A DNA stretch of 64,000 nt, taken from JAFEDN01 sp963832945 (GTDB lineage: Bacteria > Pseudomonadota > Gammaproteobacteria > Coxiellales > Coxiellaceae). Every line of letters begins with the position of its first letter. Within the stretch, counting starts at the first letter, position 1. Shown piece after piece: positions 57,008 to 64,000 of this stretch. Where the stretch lies: contig CAWHVV010000002.1 of NCBI GenBank assembly GCA_963832945.1, positions 1-64,000 on the forward strand, read 5' to 3'. A program made the position numbers and the translations under genes. Below the pieces are notes generated by a model. That model made no database searches. It was not told the DNA's origin and saw nothing but the letters and a program-made list of their open reading frames with translations.

Positions 57008-57330
57008 GGGCACTACAAAGCGATATATGCCCAATATGAGGCCATGAAAGCCGTTAACAAGGCTTTAGTTGGACTATATTGGGACATTGGACATTTAATC
57101 GCTGAACGCCAACAGGGCGAAAGCTGGGGGAAGGCCGTTGTTAAGCAGCTCGCCGAGGACTTACAGGTGACTTTCCCTGGCGTGCAGGGCTTTTCAGCGG
57201 CTAACTTATGTAGGCGGTCGGAGAATTTGAACCGGAATATGTTGGCAAGATGCAATTCTATTTGCGGGCTTTGGATCTGCAAGTGAAGCTGCCTGATGAA
57301 AATCCATCTATCGGAATTATTCTCTTTTTC
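57008..57330 (+). pseudogene. YhcG/DUF1016 family nuclease remnant with internal deletion
   Basis: The N-terminal DUF1016 helix region is clear (NKALVGLYWDIGHLIAERQ, KAVVKQLAEDLQVTFPGVQGFSAANL). It is followed after a junction near 57212 and in another frame by EFEPEYVGKMQFYLRALDLQ and LPDENPSIGII, which belong to the C-terminal PD-(D/E)XK domain. About 150-200 codons in the middle are missing and no start codon remains. Confidence 0.8.
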
Positions 57331-57923
57331 TCCTATGGAGTATAAAATAATCACCAAACGCCAGCGCCCATAGGAGATTCTGGAAAGATTCCAACTCCAC
57401 GTGGCGCTGACGCATGGAGTGGTTCGTATTGACTGAGCGACTCAATGTCTTGGGTTCATCCTTCTGAACGAATTGGCCTGAACAGCCAATATTTAGGGAT
57501 GCAGGCGTATAACGGGGGGCATGCACCTGCATAGTTTTTTCATCAAAAGGAATTTTGCTTCGCAGAGAAGCGAAGTCATACACAAGAATTGAATTTTCAG
57601 TTAATATTGTCACAGCCATGTTTATAAGTCCGTTATAAATTTGGTTAGAGGCTCCAGGTGTTACTAGCACCTGGATGTCTCGCTAGGGATTATAAACCGT
57701 ACAAAAAATAAAAAGCAACTCAATCTAATGAAACAAAGAGCATCGTTAAACATTTAGCTGAAACCACCGTAGGCGACATCGCTCGTACGGTGGTGTGAGA
57801 GGACAGAGCTGTGAGGTAGTATTGCTCATATATTTGTCCGTGTATTTAAAAAAATATGTAGTGTCAGCTTGAATCTTATAATTTTATTGTTTTCGGTTCG
57901 AAAACAGCGAATATCTACCTTGG
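57331..57923. other. Gene-poor stretch with two small hairpins and one doubtful ORF
   Basis: A minus-strand frame at 57317-57619 (100 aa from MAVTILTENS) is the only sizeable ORF; it has no recognised domain and I doubt it is a gene. Just upstream of it is the palindrome CCAGGTGTTACTAGCACCTGG (57654-57674). ACCACCGTA/TACGGTGGT with an inner GCGA/TCGC forms a hairpin at 57763-57794. Nothing else is seen. Confidence 0.5.
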
Positions 57924-58790
57924 TCATATAAATCTCATCTTAGAGATTATTTCTTTAAAAAAATATTTAGACCAGATTTCAACACTGTCAGGATCTTTTA
58001 AAAAAGGCATCACTTCTTTTTTGGCGGAAGTGAAATCAACCGAGTCAATTTTTTCCACCAACAGGTCAAAGATATTCGCAGGGGCTATTGCTTGATCTTT
58101 AGGCCACTGGCCGGTTTGCTCAAGTCTTTTTTGCAAATGAGCGAGATGCACTGGCACATTTCGGCCTACGTACCAAACTAAATCATACCAATCTCGGCCT
58201 TTAACTCGTTTTTGCCAGGGACGACATAAAACGGCGTGACATTTTCCAGCAAATAGATCTGATGCTTGATAAGTATTAACCATAAAAGGGATTGGCTGCA
58301 GTAAGGATTTTACTTCAGTTTTAAAGCCTGGTGGAGGATCAATATCTATTTCGATTTTGATTCTGAGTAAGGTATCTCGATGAATTTTGTCGGTAATATA
58401 GTCGGGAGCCTGGATTTCCAAAAAATGTTGCTTAGTCCCAGCTTTTATAAAGGCTGATTGAATAGCCGTTTCTTTGTTTTTTATTTTATCACTTAATGAG
58501 ACTTTAAATCCAAAGCTAGTAATTTCTGCTTCCAAAAAGGAAAAATAATGGTTAAGCTGAAATTTTTGGCTAGGTTCTAATAAAGAAAAATCCAGGTCTT
58601 CAGAAAAACGATCTAGTCCATATAATATGCGCAGTGCAGTGCCACCATAAAAAGCTGCTTTCTCAAAGAATTTTCCTCGCCATAGACCTAGCAAGGCGAT
58701 TTCCTGAATAATTTCTTTTAGTGCATTTTGATAATCTTGGTATGTTTGACAAGAATATCTGGCTAACATAGTTAAAATTAATTCATGCAT
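57924..58790 (-). CDS. AbiEii-type nucleotidyltransferase toxin
   Basis: 288 aa. FYGGTALRILYGLDRFSEDLDFSL (GGTALR and SEDLDF) is the DNA-polymerase-β-type nucleotidyltransferase core of the AbiEii/AbiGii family; GRDWYDLVWYV is the second conserved motif. Such toxins modify tRNA or other targets and abort phage infection. The start overlaps the antitoxin stop by eight bases, the normal abiEi-abiEii arrangement. Confidence 0.93.
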   Translation of the reverse strand: MHELILTMLARYSCQTYQDYQNALKEIIQEIALLGLWRGKFFEKAAFYGGTALRILYGLDRFSEDLDFSLLEPSQKFQLNHYFSFLEAEITSFGFKVSLSDKIKNKETAIQSAFIKAGTKQHFLEIQAPDYITDKIHRDTLLRIKIEIDIDPPPGFKTEVKSLLQPIPFMVNTYQASDLFAGKCHAVLCRPWQKRVKGRDWYDLVWYVGRNVPVHLAHLQKRLEQTGQWPKDQAIAPANIFDLLVEKIDSVDFTSAKKEVMPFLKDPDSVEIWSKYFFKEIISKMRFI

Positions 58791-59436
58791 TTTCTTTCTT
58801 AAATTTTTTTAAAAAATTATTTAAAAGGCTAATATTTTTATTGTTAAAAATGATATTGATTTTAGTAAATAACTTTTTATCTATGGTAGCGATTTTTTCT
58901 GGAGGAATTCTAAGATCTTCAAATAAAAAACTCTCTACCTCGTCTATATTTTCAAGGTGCAGATTAGGAGTAGCCAGCAATATTTGATCAGCAAGCGCTT
59001 TCTCTGGGGTAGCAATTAAAATGGGGTGTGTGGAATCGTACATCACTTGGGTAACCCCGACGCAATATTTGGTTGGATTAAGATAGCGATAGCTGAATAC
59101 GCCTAAAGGCGTTTTAAACAATTTATCTTTCTTGCTGGTTACACTGGTGAGGGTTTCGACTCGTTCAGGAATAAATCCATAAAAAGCTAAGGCATATTCC
59201 AGTGATATATAAGACGGCCCATAAATTAAGTTGGCTAAAGTTTCTTTAACAAATGGCTTATGTGGATTTTTCCCATCCAGCACATATAATCCTTTTTTCA
59301 CGCGGATCAATTGCTTTGATCGTAGCAACATCGTGATTTTTGCTCGCGGTTGCGCATAATCTCGAAGTGCGTACTTCATGAAGAGATAATCCACCTCCTC
59401 ATTAGGAGTTAATTTTCTGATATCGGCATTTAACAT
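58783..59436 (-). CDS. AbiEi-family antitoxin/transcriptional regulator
   Basis: 217 aa. An N-terminal winged-helix (AKITMLLRSKQLIRVKKGLY) is followed by the AbiEi middle domain (IYGPSYISLEYALAFYG, TPEKALADQIL) and a Lys/Asn-rich C-terminus. AbiEi neutralises the toxin and represses its own promoter. An operator covering the promoter is seen directly upstream. Confidence 0.9.
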   Translation of the reverse strand: MLNADIRKLTPNEEVDYLFMKYALRDYAQPRAKITMLLRSKQLIRVKKGLYVLDGKNPHKPFVKETLANLIYGPSYISLEYALAFYGFIPERVETLTSVTSKKDKLFKTPLGVFSYRYLNPTKYCVGVTQVMYDSTHPILIATPEKALADQILLATPNLHLENIDEVESFLFEDLRIPPEKIATIDKKLFTKINIIFNNKNISLLNNFLKKFKKENA

Positions 59437-59443
59437 AATTTTA

Positions 59444-59487
59444 TCCAGTATGTCTAATAATTATAGACATACTGGAAAGATTGTCAA
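59444..59487 (-). promoter_or_regulatory. abiE promoter and overlapping operator
   Basis: On the minus strand TTGACA (59482-59487) and TATAAT (59460-59465), both consensus, are 16 bp apart and 24 bp upstream of the AbiEi ATG. A perfect 13-bp inverted repeat TCCAGTATGTCTA (59444-59456 and 59464-59476, 7-bp spacer) covers the -10 box and most of the spacer, as expected for autorepression by AbiEi. Confidence 0.85.
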
Positions 59488-59619
59488 TATGATAGGTAGA
59501 GCCATGGACAGTATGACTCATTAATTTTTTGATGACTCGATTAGATTACTCGAAGATTTCTTCGAGAGACTCAAATTTTACGGTATTGTGAAAAATTTCT
59601 GGATCTTTAATATGGACGG

Positions 59620-60702
59620 ATGGAACTGGAATACTGGCTCAGATTAAGCAATGCCCGCCATTTATCGCCGCTATGGTATACGCGGTTGCTGCGGGATTTT
59701 GGCAGTCCGCGCGCGGTTTGTGAGGCGGGGGCGGCGGGGCTGGCGGCATGCGGAGTCAAGGCGGAGGCTATCACCGAATTACTGCAGCCGGACTTGGCGT
59801 TGCTGGAGCAGGAGCGTCGTTGGGCGGAACAGCCTCTTCATACCATCCTGACGCTGGAAGATGAGCGCTACCCGCGTTTATTGAAAACTATCGCCGATCC
59901 GCCGCCGGTGTTGTTTGTTTGGGGTGATGTGACAGCGCTATCCAGACCGCAGTTGGCGCTGGTCGGCAGCCGTCAGCCTTCCCCCGGCGGGTTAAAGGCC
60001 GCCGGAGAGTTAGCCACAGCCCTGGTGGGGGCGGGTTACACTATCACGAGTGGTTTGGCGGCGGGAATTGACGCCGCCGCTCATCGCGGGGCATTGGATG
60101 CAAAAGGGACTACCGTGGCGGTGCTGGGCAGCGGATTGTCGCGCATTTATCCCGCGCGCCACCACCGGCTCGCCGCAGACATCGCCGTTCACGGGGCGAT
60201 AGTGAGCGAATTTTCTCCGGAAGTGTCTCCTCTGCCAGCCCATTTTCCCAGGCGTAACCGCGTCATTAGTGGCTTAAGTGCCGGCACGTGTGTGGTCGAG
60301 GCCACACTGCGCAGCGGCTCCTTAATCACGGCGAAACTGGCGGCCGATCAGGGCCGCGAGGTCTTTGCCGTTCCAGGTTCCATTTATAACCCGGCGACGC
60401 CGGGTTGTCATCGCTTAATCCAGGAAGGCGCGAAATTGGTGACCGAAGCCGCCGATATCCTGGCGGAACTTAGGCCAGACAGTCCCTCTCTGCCTATTAT
60501 TTCCACTCATATTCGGCCACAGCCCCTTGAACTTGATTATGATTGCCGCCAACTGTTACAGTGTGTAGGTTTTGAAGCCACCACGGTGGATCAGCTGGTA
60601 CAGCGCAGCGGTCTTACCGCGGCGCAAGTGACTGAATTATTGTTGGCGCTGGAGTTAAAAGGTTATATCCATACCGCCGCGGGCGGTTATTTCTGCAGGT
60701 AG
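59620..60702 (+). CDS. dprA: DNA processing protein DprA
   Basis: 360 aa. Loads RecA on incoming single-stranded DNA during natural transformation. The Rossmann-like core has LALVGSRQPSPGGLKAA, TSGLAAGIDAAAHRGAL and FPRRNRVISGLSAG, and there is a C-terminal winged helix (DQLVQRSGLTAAQVTELLLALELKG). First gene of dprA-smg-topA, an arrangement conserved in gammaproteobacteria. Confidence 0.96.
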   Translation: MELEYWLRLSNARHLSPLWYTRLLRDFGSPRAVCEAGAAGLAACGVKAEAITELLQPDLALLEQERRWAEQPLHTILTLEDERYPRLLKTIADPPPVLFVWGDVTALSRPQLALVGSRQPSPGGLKAAGELATALVGAGYTITSGLAAGIDAAAHRGALDAKGTTVAVLGSGLSRIYPARHHRLAADIAVHGAIVSEFSPEVSPLPAHFPRRNRVISGLSAGTCVVEATLRSGSLITAKLAADQGREVFAVPGSIYNPATPGCHRLIQEGAKLVTEAADILAELRPDSPSLPIISTHIRPQPLELDYDCRQLLQCVGFEATTVDQLVQRSGLTAAQVTELLLALELKGYIHTAAGGYFCR

Positions 60703-60705
60703 AGC

Positions 60706-61086
60706 ATGCAAAAAAAAGAAGCATTAATGTTATTACAAATGATTCAGGAAGCGACACAATGGTTACTGGGACTGACGGAACCCGTTGTGAGGTCTACGCC
60801 GTCGCCGAAACAGCGGTCCTTACGGATTTTTTCTGAAGATGAATGCGAGTCCCTGTCATTGCCGTGCCGGCGGTTTCTGTTATCTTTAGAACAGCAGGGG
60901 ATTGTCGGCCCCGTGTTGCGGGAGCGTATTATCCATCATGCCATGCAATTACAGGTTAAAAATATCGATTTGAATGTCATCGAAGGCATTACCCGAATTA
61001 TCCTGTCCCGCTACCCGGAAAACGAGGACGCTTTAAGGCGCATGGAATTGCTGCTGACCGAAAATGACAACCATACCTTTCACTGA
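60706..61086 (+). CDS. smg: Smg family protein (DUF494)
   Basis: 126 aa, a little shorter than E. coli Smg (157). The C-terminal pattern RRFLLSLEQQGIVGPVLRER, VKNIDLNVIEGITRIIL and NEDALRRMELLL is diagnostic. Function unknown; it always accompanies dprA and topA. It starts three bases after dprA. Confidence 0.88.
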   Translation: MQKKEALMLLQMIQEATQWLLGLTEPVVRSTPSPKQRSLRIFSEDECESLSLPCRRFLLSLEQQGIVGPVLRERIIHHAMQLQVKNIDLNVIEGITRIILSRYPENEDALRRMELLLTENDNHTFH

Positions 61087-61096
61087 GGATTGAGCC

Positions 61097-63359
61097 ATGG
61101 CGCAATTTGTGGTGGTAGTGGAATCTCCCGCCAAAGCAAAGACCATTGAAAAATATTTAGGCAAACAATACAGAGTCATGGCCTCATACGGCCACGTGCG
61201 CGATTTGGTCCCCAAGGAAGGTGCTGTCGATCCCGATCACGATTTTGCGATGAAATATCAGGTGATCGAAAGAAATCAAAAGCATGTGGACGCCATTGCC
61301 AAAGCCGTTAAAAGCAGCGACGGCGTTTACCTGGCTCCCGATCCGGATCGAGAAGGCGAGGCCATCGCCTGGCATATACTGGAACTATTGGAGGAGCGCG
61401 GCGCCCTCGGCGACAAGCCGGTTTCGCGCGTGGTGTTCCACGAAATCACCAAATCCGCGATTAAAAACGCGGTGGAACATCCCCGGCAAATTTCTCTCGA
61501 TTTAGTCAACGCCCAACAGGCCCGGCGCGCGCTGGACTATTTGGTGGGTTTTAATCTGTCGCCATTATTGTGGCGGAAAATCCGCCCGGGTCTGTCCGCA
61601 GGACGTGTCCAAAGTCCGGCGTTGCGAATGATCGTTGAACGCGAAGAAGAGATTGAAAAATTTATTAGTCGCGAGTACTGGAGTATTCATGCGCATTTAA
61701 CTGAAAAGGAACAAAAGTTTAGCGCACATTTGATTGAATACCAGGGCAAAAAAATAGAGCAGTTCAGCGTTACTGATGAAAAATCTGCGCGTTCGATTAC
61801 CGAAACTCTAAAGCAATTAGCGCAAGGACGTTTACAGGTCGTCAAGGTCAGTAAAAAGGCGCGCAAGCGCCATCCCGCACCGCCTTTTATTACCTCCACT
61901 TTACAGCAGGAGGCTGCGCGTAAACTGGGATTCACTGCGCAACGTACTATGCAGGTCGCGCAACAATTATATGAAGAAGGTTACATCAGTTACATGCGCA
62001 CCGATTCGGTGTCGTTGGCGCAGGAAGCGCTGGCGGAAATCCGTGAATATATTGCGGCCCGTTATGGCGCTGATCAGGCGCCTGCACAGCCCAGGGTTTA
62101 TAAATCCAAATCAAAAAACGCTCAGGAAGCGCACGAAGCGATTCGGCCTACCTCAGCTAACCGCGAACCTGAACAATTGCAGGAACTTCTGAATGCCGAG
62201 CAATCCAAACTGTATACTCTGATCTGGAAAAGAACCGTCGCCTGCCAAATGATTGACGCGACCATCGATACCGTCGCCGTCGACCTGTCCGCTCAGGAAG
62301 GCATTTTTCGTGCGAACGGTTCGATGATTGTCGACCCTGGTTTTATTAATGTGTACCAGGAAGGATACGACGATAAGAAAAAAGAAGAAGACGACAGCAA
62401 CAAAATGCTGCCACCGCTCAAGGAAAACCAATGGGTCACTTTGCTGGATATCCTCGGCGATCAGCATTTTACCGAGCCGCCGCCCCGTTACACGGAAGCG
62501 ACACTGGTGAAAGGTTTGGAAGAGCGGGGGATTGGCCGGCCTTCTACTTATGCCAGTATTATCGCGACGTTAAAAAATCGCGAATACGTAACGCTGGAGA
62601 GTAAGCGATTTATGCCAACCGACGTCGGCCGCATCGTCAACCGGTTTTTAACCAATTACTTTACTCAATATGTCGATTATGATTTTACCGCGCGTTTGGA
62701 AGACGATCTGGACGATATTGCTCGCGGTGAAAAAGTCTGGGTGCCGGTATTGTCGGCATTCTGGAAGCCATTTAAAGATCTGGTAGGAAGAGATTCAGGA
62801 AAACGTTAAGCGCAGTGACGTCACTCAGGAAAAAACCGACGAAAAATGTCCGGATTGTGGGCATCCGCTGGTGATCCGTTTAGGCAAGCGTGGACGTTTT
62901 ATTGGGTGCAGCAATTATCCGGAATGTAAATACACCCGCAATGTGGGCGAAGAAACCGCCGAGCCATCGGCGCAGGTCATTGCCGATCGTAAATGTCCGA
63001 ATTGCGGCGGCGATTTATTAGTCAAGCACGGCCCGTATGGGAAATTTATCGGCTGTAGCAATTATCCTGATTGTCATTTTTTGGAGCCATTGGAAAAACC
63101 CAAAGACAGCGGCGTGCGATGCCCGGAATGCCATCAGGGAACGATTCTCCAGCGCAAGTCGAAGCGCGGTAAAATATTCTATTCCTGCTCGCGCTATCCC
63201 GACTGTAAATATGCGCTGTGGAACGAGCCTATTAAAGAAGTCTGTCCCAACTGCAAGTGGTCCATTTTAACGGTTAAAACCACCCGCAAAAAAGGCCGCG
63301 AAAAACTCTGCCCGCAACCGAATTGCGGTTACAGCGTCCCTTTTCCCGAAGCGGAATAA
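61097..63359 (+). pseudogene. topA: DNA topoisomerase I, one frameshift before the zinc-ribbon tail
   Basis: The TOPRIM domain (VVVESPAKAKTIEKYLG, LAPDPDREGEAIAWHI), the active-site Tyr in YISYMRTDSV and RGIGRPSTYASII lie in the first 560 residues, all intact. The frame ends at 62809 because of an extra G in GTAGGAAGAG near 62784. Removing it restores EEIQENVKRSD and then four zinc-ribbon units (CPDCGHPL, CPNCGGDL, CPECHQGT, CPNCKWSI) to 63359, about 753 aa in all. topA is normally essential, so this is likely a read error or a tolerated tail loss; the catalytic core would still be made. Confidence 0.9.
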
Positions 63360-63382
63360 ATTCCGAGCGTGTTAAAATTACC

Positions 63383-63841
63383 TCATTTATGCGAGGTCGC
63401 GTTTTTTGAAGGCGGTGCTGTAAATAGATATAGTGTTCCATTCACCCCATGCGAATCCTTCAGTGTTCCATCAGTCACCAAAAGCTGATCTCGCTTATTA
63501 GGATCATAGGTTACTTGCAAGGTCCATGTACCATAAGTATTGTTGTCCAGATTAAAATTAGCAGGTTTAGAAAAATCGCTGCCATCCGTACAAACTCCTT
63601 CCGTTCCTATATTATTATTACCAGGGTCGTACTGTAACATAGCACGTATAAGAACATCAAAAGAGCTTGGTTTTTCCACATTCCAAATATCAAGGTCATT
63701 CATAGTAATAGGCCCGCTGCTAGAGGATAAGGTCCCCTTCCAATGTGTACCCATTAAAGTCTGACATGTGTTAGCATTTACAAGAGGTGAAAATAAAAAA
63801 ACCGATAACACTATAGCCAACTTCTTTTTTACTTTATTCAT
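63383..63841 (-). CDS. Small exported hypothetical protein
   Basis: 152 aa from the ATG that gives NKVKKKLAIVLSVFLFSPLVNA, a clear signal peptide; upstream ATGs would bury it. GAGG lies about 7 bases before. The mature part has two cysteines (NTCQTLMGTHWKG and EGVCTDGSD) and β-rich, Gly/Asn/Thr-rich sequence (TYGTWTLQVTYDP, GVNGTLYLFTAPPS), which suggests a small periplasmic or secreted β-barrel-like protein. Family not recognised. Convergent with topA. Confidence 0.75.
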   Translation of the reverse strand: MNKVKKKLAIVLSVFLFSPLVNANTCQTLMGTHWKGTLSSSSGPITMNDLDIWNVEKPSSFDVLIRAMLQYDPGNNNIGTEGVCTDGSDFSKPANFNLDNNTYGTWTLQVTYDPNKRDQLLVTDGTLKDSHGVNGTLYLFTAPPSKNATSHK

Positions 63842-64000
63842 AAAAACCTCATTATTTAGATCAATCATTCTCGCCATGCAGTATAGATTAATCACCTGCT
63901 CGATGACAAGATTAATGTGATAAATGAGCCCTGTGTTAAATAATATCGGATTGACAAACTGCTGAATGGGGTGATAGATTGCAATTTTTAGTCAATTTTT

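Noticed and set aside
57317..57619. 100-aa minus-strand ORF beginning MAVTILTENS
   Set aside because: No recognised domain and it overlaps the YhcG remnant; coding status could not be supported beyond being open.
63360..63410. Possible terminator after topA (ACCTC/GAGGT with T-run)
   Set aside because: The stem is only five base pairs and the T-run is displaced; too weak to call.
1..64000. tRNA or rRNA genes
   Set aside because: No cloverleaf consensus (GGTTCGAATC-type arm with matching stems) or rRNA signature was found by reading the intergenic stretches.

Overview
The window looks like a chromosome segment of a host-associated gammaproteobacterium, most likely of the order Legionellales (Coxiella/Legionella-like). 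I infer this from gammaproteobacterial housekeeping genes (hemCDXY, folA, apaH, dprA-smg-topA, fmt, and a caa3-type cox operon with SURF1, ctaA and ctaB). These are interleaved with effector-like proteins of eukaryotic flavour: LRR remnants, a glycosyltransferase/ankyrin protein, an HD-domain pair, a protein kinase and giant coiled-coil proteins. Toxin-antitoxin modules and heavy gene decay fit the same picture. No rRNA, tRNA or CRISPR array was recognised.

Layout. 0-6 kb: a repeat copy, a decayed LRR gene, a heavily frameshifted mnmG, a long hairpin, a small conserved gene and a GT/ankyrin protein. 6-13.6 kb: the hemC-hemD-hemX-hemY heme cluster on the minus strand. It is split by a broken HD-domain effector-like gene between hemC and hemD, and it ends in a hemY cut in half against a CopG-type antitoxin remnant. 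Upstream lie a PlsC-like acyltransferase and an exported protein. 13.7-22 kb: a 1.1-kb imperfect inverted repeat, a protein kinase-like gene, a PIN-domain toxin-antitoxin pair, apaH, an intact paralogue of the broken HD gene, a decayed wHTH gene with iterated operator-like repeats, and folA. 22-36 kb: the cytochrome c oxidase operon. The cytochrome c, coxB, coxA and ctaG genes are frameshifted. A 2H-phosphoesterase-like gene and two tandem AAA-ATPase/PD-(D/E)XK genes interrupt it. The distal genes coxC, SURF1, a thioredoxin-like gene, ctaA, ctaB and acyP are intact. 36-52.4 kb: three consecutive very large genes (2768, about 1118 and about 1396 aa) with no recognised family. They are dominated by coiled coil, and the last ends in a 36-serine tract. 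52.4-64 kb: frameshifted gmhB, an aromatic amino-acid permease, fmt, repeats, a DUF4143 ATPase, a YhcG nuclease remnant, an AbiE system with an operator-covered promoter, dprA-smg-topA (topA frameshifted), and an exported protein.

The most unusual signal is a family of about 150-215 bp palindromic repeats ending in inverted CAGCAATTCCCGCTG. Six copies are present. One (153 bp, 51 codons) lies in frame inside the 2768-aa gene. A shortened one (69 bp, 23 codons) lies at the 5' end of fmt. Both are read in the same frame and give matching peptides, which recalls Rickettsia palindromic elements. One copy is flanked by a possible 8-bp target duplication.

Decay is concentrated in mnmG and the aa3/caa3 oxidase. 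The latter carries apparent 7-bp and 2-bp deletions as well as single-base indels, so not all frame breaks look like homopolymer read errors. The single-base breaks in topA, gmhB and the second giant gene could be sequencing errors.
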